From NCBI GenBank assembly GCA_964481425.1, contig CAYZTM010000016.1, forward strand, positions 32,766 to 96,765: a stretch of DNA of 64,000 bases, given 5' to 3'. The notes under the pieces are model-generated. The model did no database searches. It had not been told where the DNA came from and saw only the letters and a program-made list of their open reading frames with translations. This DNA is from MKUN01 sp964481425. Lineage in GTDB: Bacteria; Bacteroidota; Bacteroidia; Chitinophagales; Chitinophagaceae. Every line of letters begins with the position of its first letter. The first letter of the stretch is position 1. The translations under genes and the position numbers were made by a program. Positions 18,668 to 28,357 of this stretch are shown piece after piece.

Positions 18668-21600
18668 TTAAATATGCTTCTCGGCCAAAACATCATCCTT
18701 GCCTTTCGCTACTATCTCATCTGTGTTACGCACCCTTGCCAGGTAGTTCACGTTAGGAAGGGTATGTATATCTTCAAGCACGTAGAACGTACGTTCTTCC
18801 TGCTCTTCACGGCGTATCTTATATATCTCGCTTGTTTTGTCGTTCACATTACCGAATGATATGGCATTGGTCGGACAAGCCTGCTGGCAAGCTGTACGTG
18901 CTTCACCATCCTTCAACGGACGATTTGCTTTCTTGGCAGCAAGTTTGGCATCCTGCAGGCGCTGTACGCAGAAGCTGCATTTTTCCATCACACCGCGGGC
19001 ACGTACTGTCACGTCAGGGTTCAGCACCATGCGTGTCAGGTCATCGTTCATATCATCGCGGCGATAATCTTCGTACTGGTTGTCGGCAAAGCAATCTGCA
19101 CCATTCCAGTCCAACCAGTTGAAGCGACGTACTTTATACGGGCAGTTGTTTGCACAATATTTAGTACCGATACAACGGTTATAGATCATTTGGTTAAGAC
19201 CTTCACTACTGTGGTTGGTCGCATCTACCGGGCAAACGTTCTCGCAAGGCGCGTTATCGCAATGCTGGCACATCATCGGCTGGAATACGGTCTGTATGCT
19301 ATCCGGATCGGCCGGGTCGCCTGCAAAGTAGCGGTCTATACGCAGCCAGTGCATTTCATGCACTTTCAGTACATGTTTCTTACCAACTACCGATACGTTA
19401 TTCTCGGCCTGGCAAGCCATAGTACAGGCGCTGCAACCGATACATGAGTTAAGATCTATCGACATGCCCCAGTGGATGCCGGGATGTTCGTATTGCGGGT
19501 ACAGTGTACCGTTGATGCGGAAGTTCTTTTCCATTTCCGCAGCGCTCATTTCCTCTACTTTTTCTTCTCCACCTTCCTGCCATGGCAACGGAACAAATTC
19601 TTTCAGCTCTTCCTTGCGTTCTTTTATCAGCACCTGGGGGTCTTTGCTGAACTCCCCGAGGGTGTATTCGCGAACCACAGGACGATGCTCGTAGCTATGG
19701 TGTGTTTGCGTGATAGCTACATCATATGTTTCATCGGTCTTCTCAATGGTAGCAGCATTGCTGTACTCAAAGGTCTGGCCGTTATAGGTTACATAAGGAT
19801 AAACGTTCTTACCACCTTTCTTATCGTCGGCAGTATCGCTGCTCGCGGCTGCACGGCCCACTTTAGCATCGCGGCCATAACCTACGGCTACAGCTATCAC
19901 GTTGTTGTGCATACCCGGCACTACCACGATCGGCAGCATCAGGTCAGGCTGGCCTGCAACTTTTATGCGGGCAACCCTCTTGGCGGTTACTACTTCGTTC
20001 TGCGTAGTGATGTCAGCATCCAGCAGTTTGGCCCTTGCCGGCGATACACATACGTAGTTGTCCCAGGTAGCTTTAGTTATGGGGTCGGGCATTTCCTGCA
20101 GCCATGGGTTGTTGCTCCATACGCCGCCGTAGCCCATACCTACTTTCTGGTAAACCACCATTTCCACATCAGCCGATTTCTTAGCCTGTATCTTAGCCAT
20201 TGCATCGGCTACATTGCCCGAGAAGGCAGTGCCGCCCATGGCCATTTCACCTGAAGGCTCTACGATACCTATCTGCAATGCACGGTCAAAATTCTCCTGG
20301 CTGCCCAGTTTGGTCATCCAGTAGTTCTTCCAGTAGTCACCATAAGTGGTGGTAGCACCTGCCCATGTAAGCAGGCTGTCCTGGAAGGCACGTGTTTTGA
20401 ACAACGGTGCGATACCCGGCTGCTGCAGGCTGTAGTAACCGGTCTTCGGTTCAGCGTCACCCCAGCTTTCCAGGTAGTTATGATCCGGTGTTACGAACTT
20501 ACATTTTTGCGCTGTCTCGTCCATGCGGTCTGCAAACGAAACGGTCAGCGGAACTTTGGCAAGGCCTTCTGCAAATTTCTTACCGTCGTGATAGTCATAC
20601 ACAGGGTTAACACCGTGCATCAACACAGCGCCTACACCACCTGCATTCATTGCATCGGTCAGGGCTGCCATATCGCTATCTATACCTTGCCTGTAATTAC
20701 TGTTAACGGCCCAGTTGATCGTAGTGCCGTTGGCGCCTATCTTATCGTTGATGGCATTTACCATGGTCTGCACAGCAACATCGTTGCTGCCGCATACCAC
20801 CATACCATTTCCTTTCTTCAGGTCGGCGGCAGCTTTGGTGATCACCTCGTTGAGCTTCTTGCTCATAGCAGGCTGTGTACCGTTCACAACTGCATTGTAC
20901 AATGCAACTGCTACTGCGCCCATTTCCGAAGGCTTGCAGGTAGCGCGCTCATCGGCTGTTGCGCCGGTGATGGTATGCATTGCTTCCACCTGGTAGTGCT
21001 TAGACATTTTGGGGTTCTTGGCACTCACCTTACGGCCTGCAGCATATTGCCTGGCAAACTCCGCGGGCGACAACCATGTGCCGAGGAAGTCTGCACCTAT
21101 ACTTACTATTGTTTGAGCTTTATCGAAATGGTAAGAAGGCAATGCACGTTTACCGTAGCATGCCTCGTTGGCCAGCAGCATGCCCGAGTAAGATATCGGG
21201 TCATATACCACATGTTTCGCATTCGGGTATTTGGCTAAGAACTGGCTGATGATATCTTTTGTAGTAGGGCTGATGATAGAACCTGTCAGCAGGTAAACCG
21301 GTTTTGAAGCATTGGCAGCCATCATTTCCTGCACCTGGCGGTCTATGGCTTCGTAAGTGGCTTCCTTGCCGTCGGCATGCGGCTGGCGCATGCGGGTAGT
21401 ATCATAAAGATTAAGTACAGAAGCCTGCACACGGGCCGTAGTACCACCTCTTGTAACAGAGGAAACCTCGTTACCTTCCACCTTTATGGGCCTGCCATCA
21501 CGCGTCTTGATCACGATCGCACAGTAGTCGCCATTATCATGGAATGTAGAAGCATAATAGTTGGGTACGCCGGGCACTATATCCTCAGGCTTTATCGCGT

Positions 21601-21826
21601 AGGGTATCGCTTTACGCACCGGCATTTCGCAGCTTGCTGCCAATGTAGCTGCCAATGTGCTGAAGCCGAGGAACTTCAAAAAGTCGCGGCGGGGAGTGGT
21701 CGCGTTGAGCAGGTCTTCGCTCATATCAAACGCCAGGGGTTCACTGAATTCGTTTGCTAACTTTTCCTGGTTAGCAGCAGAGTCCTGCAATTCCTCCAGC
21801 CCCTTCCAATATTGTTTCTGACTCAT
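18668..21826 (-). CDS. actB: Alternative Complex III iron-sulfur subunit ActB (molybdopterin-oxidoreductase-like)
   Basis: A 1052-aa fusion of a molybdopterin-oxidoreductase-like domain (about residues 55-750) and a four-cluster ferredoxin domain (about 790-1000). A twin-arginine motif (RRDFLKFLGFST, about residues 46-57) followed by LAASC suggests Tat export and possible lipid anchoring. Iron-sulfur motifs are CIGCSACTMAC, CQHCDNAPCENVCPV, CIGTKYCANNCPY, and CSFC with CQQACP. In characterised Alternative Complex III the molybdopterin domain has lost its cofactor and is structural, which is likely here too. It transfers electrons from ActC to ActA. Confidence 0.95.
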   Translation of the reverse strand: MSQKQYWKGLEELQDSAANQEKLANEFSEPLAFDMSEDLLNATTPRRDFLKFLGFSTLAATLAASCEMPVRKAIPYAIKPEDIVPGVPNYYASTFHDNGDYCAIVIKTRDGRPIKVEGNEVSSVTRGGTTARVQASVLNLYDTTRMRQPHADGKEATYEAIDRQVQEMMAANASKPVYLLTGSIISPTTKDIISQFLAKYPNAKHVVYDPISYSGMLLANEACYGKRALPSYHFDKAQTIVSIGADFLGTWLSPAEFARQYAAGRKVSAKNPKMSKHYQVEAMHTITGATADERATCKPSEMGAVAVALYNAVVNGTQPAMSKKLNEVITKAAADLKKGNGMVVCGSNDVAVQTMVNAINDKIGANGTTINWAVNSNYRQGIDSDMAALTDAMNAGGVGAVLMHGVNPVYDYHDGKKFAEGLAKVPLTVSFADRMDETAQKCKFVTPDHNYLESWGDAEPKTGYYSLQQPGIAPLFKTRAFQDSLLTWAGATTTYGDYWKNYWMTKLGSQENFDRALQIGIVEPSGEMAMGGTAFSGNVADAMAKIQAKKSADVEMVVYQKVGMGYGGVWSNNPWLQEMPDPITKATWDNYVCVSPARAKLLDADITTQNEVVTAKRVARIKVAGQPDLMLPIVVVPGMHNNVIAVAVGYGRDAKVGRAAASSDTADDKKGGKNVYPYVTYNGQTFEYSNAATIEKTDETYDVAITQTHHSYEHRPVVREYTLGEFSKDPQVLIKERKEELKEFVPLPWQEGGEEKVEEMSAAEMEKNFRINGTLYPQYEHPGIHWGMSIDLNSCIGCSACTMACQAENNVSVVGKKHVLKVHEMHWLRIDRYFAGDPADPDSIQTVFQPMMCQHCDNAPCENVCPVDATNHSSEGLNQMIYNRCIGTKYCANNCPYKVRRFNWLDWNGADCFADNQYEDYRRDDMNDDLTRMVLNPDVTVRARGVMEKCSFCVQRLQDAKLAAKKANRPLKDGEARTACQQACPTNAISFGNVNDKTSEIYKIRREEQEERTFYVLEDIHTLPNVNYLARVRNTDEIVAKGKDDVLAEKHI

Positions 21827-21933
21827 ATTGTTCGATCCGGTAGTTTCCGAATTATTTAATTATAAAAATTAACTCAATTATTTACTTTGTTCCTTGCCGT
21901 TCCGATTAGCTAATTCCTGCCTGTGATACACCA

Positions 21934-23214
21934 TTAGTAGTGGCAACGCTGACATTCAAGACCGCCTATGTCTTCAACGGTCACGCCTGTGCGCTTGCCT
22001 TCCTTGATCTCTTCGTGGTATTTCTGGAATATGGTGTAGTAGTCGTTGTTGGCAAACTGCACCTGTGTCTGGCGGTGGCAGTTGATACACCAGCCCATAG
22101 ACAGCGGAGCGAACTGGTAAACTTCGTCCATTTCCTGTATCGGGCCATGGCAGCGCTGGCACTGTATCTGGCCAACCTTCACGTGCTGTGAGTGGTTGAA
22201 GTAAACATGGTCAGGCAGGTTGTGGATCTTAACCCATTCTATCGGCTTGGCCATGATATTGCCTTGTGCATCGCGTTTGTAATCTTTCTTTACAGGGTCC
22301 CAGCCGGCATATTCGTACAGCTTGTGTATCTCTGCTGTACCATCTATATGCTTGCCTTCTGCTGTATAAAGCGGATGATCTTTCTCACCGGTATATTCGT
22401 TGATCTGCTTGTGGCAGTTCATACAGATATTGGGAGAAGGTATCATAGCCTGGCGGCTCTTCTCAGCACCTGCGTGGCAATACAAACAGTTGATCTCGTT
22501 GATGCCAACGTGTACGGCATGCGAGTAGAAGATAGGCTGGCGTGGCTGGTAGTTCTGTTGGCGGCCCATATTAATGGCGCCATTCACCATCCAGTAACCT
22601 GCCGCTATAAATAATACTATAGCAACTACGGCAATAATGGTCTTATTGCGGTAGAGCGGAATTTCTTTTTCGTTAGCTACGCCTTCTTTCTCATTGGCGG
22701 CACGGCGCAGCGTGCGGTTGGCGCGCCACAGTATCAGCACCAGCATCAGCAGCGCCAGTGTGATCAGGGTGTACAGCCAGCCATTGCTTTCAGGCTGCGC
22801 AGTAGCGCCTCCTGTAGCTGCAGGCGTAGCGGCTGCCGGCGGTTCATAACTGTTTACATAACCGATAATGGCGTCTATCTCATCTTTAGATAACTGCGGG
22901 AAGGCGGTCATCTGTGTCTTATTCCACTTATTATACAGGTCGTTGGCAAACTTGTCGCCACTTGCTATAACAGCAGAAGAGTTGTGCACCCAGCCGTAAA
23001 CCCAGTCTTTGCTCGGCCAGGTTTTATCCACGTTCTTCAACGCAGGACCTGTCGCATCTTTTATTGGGTTGTGGCAACTCGCACAATTAGATTGAAAAAG
23101 AGCTTTACCGTCTGGTGCAGCAAGAGCTGAAAAATTGCTCAGGAGTAGAACCGCAAATATAATAAATGCGTTCCGGGCAATTTTCCTGTACATCGGCTTA
23201 TTAGATTCAGACAC
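21934..23214 (-). CDS. actA: Alternative Complex III multihaem cytochrome c ActA with extra N-terminal haem domain
   Basis: A 426-aa periplasmic multihaem cytochrome, first gene of the act-cox operon. A signal segment (about residues 12-32) is followed by a monohaem cytochrome c domain with CASCH at residues 44-48. A hydrophobic helix spans about 147-163 and a second about 192-210. The classical pentahaem part has CLYCH (243), CMNCH (264), CQRCH (352), CINCH (376) and CQRCH (421). Six CxxCH motifs in all, one more than the five of canonical ActA. The added domain probably extends the electron wire or replaces a separate cytochrome. Confidence 0.93.
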   Translation of the reverse strand: MSESNKPMYRKIARNAFIIFAVLLLSNFSALAAPDGKALFQSNCASCHNPIKDATGPALKNVDKTWPSKDWVYGWVHNSSAVIASGDKFANDLYNKWNKTQMTAFPQLSKDEIDAIIGYVNSYEPPAAATPAATGGATAQPESNGWLYTLITLALLMLVLILWRANRTLRRAANEKEGVANEKEIPLYRNKTIIAVVAIVLFIAAGYWMVNGAINMGRQQNYQPRQPIFYSHAVHVGINEINCLYCHAGAEKSRQAMIPSPNICMNCHKQINEYTGEKDHPLYTAEGKHIDGTAEIHKLYEYAGWDPVKKDYKRDAQGNIMAKPIEWVKIHNLPDHVYFNHSQHVKVGQIQCQRCHGPIQEMDEVYQFAPLSMGWCINCHRQTQVQFANNDYYTIFQKYHEEIKEGKRTGVTVEDIGGLECQRCHY

Positions 23215-23259
23215 AGAAATAAAATTGAAAATTTAACTTACCTTTTTGACAAAGCAGGG

Positions 23260-23267
23260 CAAAACTA
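23260..23267 (-). promoter_or_regulatory. Bacteroidota -7 box for the act-cox operon
   Basis: TAGTTTTG on the minus strand matches TAnnTTTG and ends 45 nt before the actA start at 23214. It is the only good candidate in the 244-bp gap upstream of an eight-gene operon (actA to coxA). The rest of the gap is AT-rich with no ORF. Confidence 0.5.
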
Positions 23268-23458
23268 CAACACAATGACGAAAGTTTATACACATTTTTC
23301 AAAAAATGTTTTTCAATACTGGCGCGGGTTTCAGGGCATTTTTTTCTATGAAAATTTTTATAATGTCACATTTTTGTCATCAAAATTTCTGCTTAAAAAC
23401 GCCTCTTTCAGTCCCCCCTTTTTGCCAAAAATTTCCCATTATTGAAAACATATTACCC

Positions 23459-24247
23459 TCATATTGAACCGGTACGGCCACCATCGACGGGTATGCTGGT
23501 ACCATTTACATAACCCGCGGCAGGTGATGCCAGAAATGCGACCACTGCTGCGATCTCTTCCGGTTTTCCGAACCGCCGTGCAGGTATTTCTTCCAGCATT
23601 TCTTTTTCCACATCGTCTTTGGCTGCTCCCGTTTTCGATACTTTATTATTGATTATGGCCTCAAGCCGCCCTGTTGCCGTAGCCCCGGGTAGTACATTAT
23701 TGACCGTGATGCCGAACCGTCCCAGCTCATTGGCCATGGTCTTTGCCCATGAGGCCACTGCACCCCTTATGGTGTTGGATACGCCCAGGTTCTTCAACGG
23801 CACCTTCACCGATGTGGATATGATATTGATGATACGACCATAACCCGCTGCCTTCATGCCCGGCACCACTGCTGTAGCAAGAATATGATTGCAGATAAGG
23901 TGTTGCTCAAAAGCGCTGATGAACTGTTCCGGCTTTGCATCCACTGCCGGGCCGGCGGCGGGGCCGCCACTGTTATTCACTAATATATCTATACTGTTGT
24001 CCTGCAGGTAGCCGTTCACCACGGCCTCCACCAGGGCGGGTTGGGAAAAATCTGCCACAAGGTAGCTATGCTGCTGCCCTTTAGCCACATCGAGCGTAGC
24101 TACTGCACTTTGCAGTTTTTGCTCATCTCTCGATATCAATACACAATTAGCGCCCAGCCCTGCCAGTGCCTGCGCCGATGCCAGGCCAATACCTTGCGTG
24201 CTGCCCGCCACGAGGGCGGTCTTGCCTTTCAGATCAGTGGATAACAT
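23459..24247 (-). CDS. SDR-family protein with altered catalytic motif
   Basis: A 262-aa short-chain dehydrogenase/reductase fold protein. The nucleotide-binding loop GSTQGIG (about residues 14-20) and NNSGG (about 90) are intact, as is the C-terminal YVNGTSIPVDGG. The catalytic YxxxK is not present: the aligned residues read S-N-T-I-R, with Ser for Tyr and Arg for Lys, although the upstream Ser (IISTSV) is kept. Related atypical SDRs with this change are known, often annotated as 3-oxoacyl-ACP reductases. It may bind NAD(P) without classical SDR chemistry or use another residue. It has no operon partner. Confidence 0.85.
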   Translation of the reverse strand: MLSTDLKGKTALVAGSTQGIGLASAQALAGLGANCVLISRDEQKLQSAVATLDVAKGQQHSYLVADFSQPALVEAVVNGYLQDNSIDILVNNSGGPAAGPAVDAKPEQFISAFEQHLICNHILATAVVPGMKAAGYGRIINIISTSVKVPLKNLGVSNTIRGAVASWAKTMANELGRFGITVNNVLPGATATGRLEAIINNKVSKTGAAKDDVEKEMLEEIPARRFGKPEEIAAVVAFLASPAAGYVNGTSIPVDGGRTGSI

Positions 24248-24299
24248 AGCTCATCATTTGCCTGCGAATGTACGCTATGCAGCGGGCAATTCAGAACAG

Positions 24300-24331
24300 A
24301 AAAGAAAAATGCGGGCACAGTATGCCCGCAT
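24300..24331 (-). terminator. Terminator for the 63-aa gene
   Basis: The 9-bp stem ATGCGGGCA/TGCCCGCAT, with loop CAGTA, is followed on the minus strand by TTTTCTTTTC. It lies 49 bp after the stop of the small minus-strand gene, which supports that gene being expressed. Confidence 0.75.
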
Positions 24332-24379
24332 TGCTTTATATATATTTATATGGTGGTGTATAGACCTGTTTGTTTGTAC

Positions 24380-24571
24380 TTATGCACTCATCCTATGCTG
24401 CACCGGGAAGGCAAGCATACGCAGCGTGTTCTCGATATCACGTTTCACAACGCGGCTGTGGCTCAGGCGCATAGTAGCGTTTAAAAATGTCTTAAGGTCT
24501 GCAGCTATAGGATTCTGCAGAATTTTCCTTGCTTTCTCTTGCTTGAAGTATTGAATGGTCCTGCTTTTCAT
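24380..24571 (-). CDS. Small basic protein, function unknown
   Basis: A 63-aa protein from the ATG at 24571, rich in Lys and Arg, with no signal peptide or membrane helix. Secondary structure looks mainly helical (about residues 8-30 and 35-58). I do not recognise it. Reasons to accept it: it has its own space between two unrelated genes, no competing ORF, and a well-formed minus-strand terminator just downstream. The basic charge would fit nucleic-acid or ribosome binding, but that is only a guess. Confidence 0.55.
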   Translation of the reverse strand: MKSRTIQYFKQEKARKILQNPIAADLKTFLNATMRLSHSRVVKRDIENTLRMLAFPVQHRMSA

Positions 24572-24696
24572 AACCTTATATTTTTCTGTTCAAACTGATA
24601 GATACAAACACCGTGCCATATCATTTATTGATCGCCCGGCCGGCACTTTTTCTAAAATTTATCGTTATGTTTAACAAGGTTTTATGATCCTTTAGC

Positions 24697-25908
24697 ATGA
24701 GCATACCTTCGCATACAGTCATAATATTACTTAGTTGTGTAGTTATACTCAGCTACCTGTTCAACCTCATTAGTCGTAAAACGAATATTCCCTCTGTTTT
24801 ATTGCTTATAGCCACCGGCGTGGGCGTGCAGTATTTTATCCGCTACTCGGGGTTCCCGCTCCCCGACGTGAGCAAACTCGTTAAGATACTCGGGGCGGTG
24901 GGGCTGATCATGATCATCCTCGAGGCAGCGCTGGACCTTGACGTACACCGGGGGAAGTTCAAACTTATCGGCAACTCGTTCTTTTCCGCACTATTCGTTT
25001 TTATTATTTCGGCACTTACTATTGGCTTCCTTATCATGCGCTGGCTGCATGAGCCCTTTACCAAGGCCTTCCTCTATGCCGTGCCGCTCAGCATCATCAG
25101 CAGCGCCATCGTGATACCCAGCGCCACTCACTTGCCCGAATTCAAAAAGGAATTCATCATCTATGAATCCTCCTTTTCAGATATCATTGGCATTCTTGTC
25201 TTTAATTACATGGTGATGCAGAACCTGTTCAGTCTCAATACTGCTTTCACGTTTGCAGGCAATGTGATACTGGCCGTGCTCATCTCGCTGGCCTCATCCT
25301 TACTGCTATTGTATATACTTTCAAAAACAGAAGTTACGATCAAGTTCTTCCTCGTGTTTGCTATACTCTCACTGGTCTATACATCCGGCGAACTGATACA
25401 CCTGCCCTCGTTGCTGATCGTGCTGGTGTTCGGGCTGGTGCTCAACAACAGCCCGCGCGTTATCAAAGGCCGGATGCTGCGTATCATACCAACCGACAAC
25501 CTCGAGAGCATCTTGAGCGTAATGAAATCGATCACCGCGGAAACATCCTTCCTGATACGCACTTTCTTCTTTATCATTTTCGGTTATACGATACAGTTAC
25601 CGGTACTCATTACTCCCAGTGTTTGGGAGATAGGTACGGCTATAGTGCTCATACTGTTACTGGTACGCTTCCTGTACCTGCGCCTCATATTAAGATCCAA
25701 CCTCTTCCCGGAGCTTTTTTTAATGCCCCGCGGATTGGTGACCATACTACTCTTTTACAGTATCCCTGCCGAAAAAAGCATGAGCAGTTTCAGCGAAGGC
25801 ATACTGTTCTTCGTCGTGGTCATTACCAGCCTGCTGATGATCATTGGGCTGCTCTTCTTTAATAAGGAGCAGTACAAGTATTACGAACGTGAAGAGAAAT
25901 TCATTTAG
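24697..25908 (+). CDS. Cation:proton antiporter (Na+/H+ exchanger family)
   Basis: A 403-aa inner-membrane protein with about 11-12 hydrophobic helices, of the CPA1/CPA2 Na+/H+ exchanger fold. The helix-1 motif (NIPSVLLLIATGVGVQ) and the conserved substitution-prone segment SSAIVIPSATHL followed by YESSFSDIIGILVFNYMV resemble the E/D-S-xxxD ion-binding region of the family. There is no C-terminal TrkA-N or USP domain; the protein ends shortly after the last helix. The stop overlaps the convergent peptidase stop by 4 bp. Ion specificity (Na+, K+) cannot be told. Confidence 0.85.
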   Translation: MSIPSHTVIILLSCVVILSYLFNLISRKTNIPSVLLLIATGVGVQYFIRYSGFPLPDVSKLVKILGAVGLIMIILEAALDLDVHRGKFKLIGNSFFSALFVFIISALTIGFLIMRWLHEPFTKAFLYAVPLSIISSAIVIPSATHLPEFKKEFIIYESSFSDIIGILVFNYMVMQNLFSLNTAFTFAGNVILAVLISLASSLLLLYILSKTEVTIKFFLVFAILSLVYTSGELIHLPSLLIVLVFGLVLNNSPRVIKGRMLRIIPTDNLESILSVMKSITAETSFLIRTFFFIIFGYTIQLPVLITPSVWEIGTAIVLILLLVRFLYLRLILRSNLFPELFLMPRGLVTILLFYSIPAEKSMSSFSEGILFFVVVITSLLMIIGLLFFNKEQYKYYEREEKFI

Positions 25909-27464
25909 CCTTTCTTTGGGGGCTCAAGCGGTTTGCGCGGCAGCTTACCATCGCGCATGGCCGTATTGTACACAAATGCAGCCATGATGACGGAGGCCTG
26001 TTCCAGGTCGCTGCTGTTCACCCGGTCATAACTGTCCATATTGGTGTGGTGCGTACGGGTACCGTACTCCAGCGGGTCTTGTATGAACTGGAAACCGGGT
26101 ATGCCTATCGCATCGAAGGAGAGGTGGTCCGTGCCACCGGTATTGCGTATCGTTATGGTACCGGCCCCAAGGTCTTTAAAAGGCTCGAACCATGATTCGA
26201 ATATGGGCCGCACCATGTCGTTCTCCTGCAGGTATATGCCGCGTATCTTGCCAGCTCCATTGTCCAGGTTATAATAAGCAGATACCTTTTCGTATTCCGG
26301 TTTGAACTTCATACTGTCCTTATCGCCGAAGTGGTTCTTCACATAGGCATGTGAGCCCAGCAGGCCCTGCTCCTCACCACTCCATAATACTATCCTGATG
26401 GTACGGCGTGGCTTCACATCGAGCGCCTTCAGTATGCGCACTGCTTCCATAGCCACAGCCACACCTGTACCATTGTCTGTAGCACCCGTGGCTGCATGCC
26501 AGGAGTCCATATGACCGCCAAGCATCACCAGTTCGCTTTTCAGGTTCTTATCGGTACCCGGTATCTCCGCCACTACATTATTCTCTATCGAATCATTGAA
26601 ATACTTTGTCTTTGTTTCCATTTCCACTTTCACCTGCTTACCTGCATCCAGCAGTCTTATCATGCGGTCCACATGTTCACGGGCCATCTCCAGTTCAGGC
26701 AATACAGGTTTGGCATCAAAACCTCTCGGGGCGCCATTGGTCGTAAACACGGTGCCCATAGAGCCACCCCTGCCCACTGTTATCACTGCCAGCGCATGCT
26801 CTGACAACAGGAACGAATCGCGCTTGTTGTAAAATGCGATTATCTCGGCCCTGTTATGGTGCGGGTCGGGCTTTTGCGGGTTTATCTCTTCATCATGCAG
26901 GCGGGGATCGGCATCCATCTGTTCCAGTTCTTCATCGCTCAGCCTTTTGCCATCCGGCTTAAAGTTCACTTTAGTGTCTTTATTAACGGGGGGCTGCAGT
27001 ATCACTATCTTCCCGGCCAGCTTGCCTTTGTATTGCTCCATATCTTCCACGGCATCTATCTTCGCACTGGTCACCTCTGCGGTTACCAGGCCATTGGTAC
27101 CCGGCGTCCATGCTTTGGGTATGGCTATAAGCTGCTGGTAATAAGGCACTGTCATCGCCACATAACATTTCTCCACTTCCCAGCCCCGGCCAAAACTGCC
27201 CCAGGGTTCTATCGCCGCATTCACCAGGCCCCAGTCGCTCAGCTGTTGCCGCGTCCATTGCTCTGCACGCTTCATACCGGGTGAACCCGTCAGCCTTGGC
27301 CCGTTGACATCTGTTAGCTGGAACAAGGTCTCCATTACTTTGGAGTTGCTGAATCCCTCGTGCCTGATACGCCACATCATCTGCGGATCAGGAGCGTCGT
27401 CATGCGATTGTGCCTGTGCAGCAATGGCAAACAGGAGCATAAATGCCGGCAATAACTTTTTCAT
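25905..27464 (-). CDS. M28-family zinc metallopeptidase, exported
   Basis: A 519-aa secreted peptidase with signal peptide (LLPAFMLLFAIAAQAQS). About residues 130-260 correspond to a PA-like insert. The C-terminal M28 catalytic domain has co-catalytic zinc ligands: GGHMDSW (His, Asp), the bridging Asp in GATDNGTG, the Glu pair in WSGEEQGLLG, a later Asp in YNLDNGAGK, and His in THHTNMD. The family contains aminopeptidases and carboxypeptidases such as PGCP. It probably trims peptides in the periplasm. There is no sorting domain. Confidence 0.9.
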   Translation of the reverse strand: MKKLLPAFMLLFAIAAQAQSHDDAPDPQMMWRIRHEGFSNSKVMETLFQLTDVNGPRLTGSPGMKRAEQWTRQQLSDWGLVNAAIEPWGSFGRGWEVEKCYVAMTVPYYQQLIAIPKAWTPGTNGLVTAEVTSAKIDAVEDMEQYKGKLAGKIVILQPPVNKDTKVNFKPDGKRLSDEELEQMDADPRLHDEEINPQKPDPHHNRAEIIAFYNKRDSFLLSEHALAVITVGRGGSMGTVFTTNGAPRGFDAKPVLPELEMAREHVDRMIRLLDAGKQVKVEMETKTKYFNDSIENNVVAEIPGTDKNLKSELVMLGGHMDSWHAATGATDNGTGVAVAMEAVRILKALDVKPRRTIRIVLWSGEEQGLLGSHAYVKNHFGDKDSMKFKPEYEKVSAYYNLDNGAGKIRGIYLQENDMVRPIFESWFEPFKDLGAGTITIRNTGGTDHLSFDAIGIPGFQFIQDPLEYGTRTHHTNMDSYDRVNSSDLEQASVIMAAFVYNTAMRDGKLPRKPLEPPKKG

Positions 27465-27563
27465 TGTTATAACATTGTAGCTAACAAGATATAAAGTAGC
27501 CCTTTTGTTTGCAAATAATATTCTCTTAATGAAAATTACATTCCTGCGCAGTATTTTTACTGT

Positions 27564-28343
27564 ATGAGTGTCACAGTACTATTTCACAAAGAGAACGGCG
27601 TTGGCTTCATTACGCTCAACCGCCCCGACAAATACAACAGCTTCAACCGCGATATGTCCATGTGCCTGCAGGAACATCTTGATGATTGCGAGCGCGATGA
27701 TGAGATACGCTGCATCTATATTACCGGGGCCGGTAAAGGCTTCTGCGCCGGGCAGGACCTTGCAGAAGCTTCAGACCCATCGAGCGTGGATTTTGAAAAG
27801 ATAGTGCGGGAACATTACAATCCTGTCATCAGGCGTTTCCGTCATATAGAGAAACCGATAGTTGCCGCAGTGAATGGCGTGGCTGCAGGGGCCGGGGCCA
27901 ATATTGCTCTTGCCTGCGATATCGTGGTAGCTGCTGCCAGCGCCTCTTTCATACAGGCCTTCAGCAAGATCGGTCTGATACCCGACAGCGCGGGCACTTT
28001 CTTCCTGCCCCGCCTTATAGGCATGCAGCGTGCAGCTGCGCTCATGATGACCGCCGACAAAGTAATGGCAGAAGAAGCCGCAGCTATGGGCATGATATAC
28101 AAATCTTATCCCGACGAGGCCTTCGAGGCCGAAAGCAAAAAGATGGCCTTTTACCTCGCACAGATGCCCACGAAAGGGATCGGCCTTACCAAGCGCCTGC
28201 TCAACCACACCTTCGACAATACGCTTGAAGAGCAACTGGAAATGGAGAAAGACATACAGGTACAAGCCGGGCAAACTGAAGATTTCAAAGAAGGGGTACT
28301 ATCCTTCCTCGAAAAAAGGAAACCGGATTTTAAAGGAAAATAA
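27564..28343 (+). CDS. Enoyl-CoA hydratase/isomerase, PaaG-like
   Basis: A 259-aa crotonase-fold enzyme. The oxyanion-hole segments are visible as GAGKGFCAGQDL (about residues 55-66) and GVAAGAGANIALACD (about 105-119), with SFSKIGLIPDSAGTFFLPR following. The GLIPDSAG/T pattern with Asp instead of the usual second Glu resembles PaaG-type isomerases of phenylacetate degradation. No other paa gene is nearby, so it may serve general acyl-CoA metabolism. TATTTTTA at 27552 is a near-match -7 box 4 bp before the ATG. Confidence 0.88.
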   Translation: MSVTVLFHKENGVGFITLNRPDKYNSFNRDMSMCLQEHLDDCERDDEIRCIYITGAGKGFCAGQDLAEASDPSSVDFEKIVREHYNPVIRRFRHIEKPIVAAVNGVAAGAGANIALACDIVVAAASASFIQAFSKIGLIPDSAGTFFLPRLIGMQRAAALMMTADKVMAEEAAAMGMIYKSYPDEAFEAESKKMAFYLAQMPTKGIGLTKRLLNHTFDNTLEEQLEMEKDIQVQAGQTEDFKEGVLSFLEKRKPDFKGK

Positions 28344-28357
28344 AACAATACTCCCTC

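Noticed and set aside
19472..20254. 260-codon plus-strand open frame opposite actB
   Set aside because: ActB has clear iron-sulfur and molybdopterin-fold motifs on the other strand. The plus-strand frame has atypical composition and no recognisable domain.
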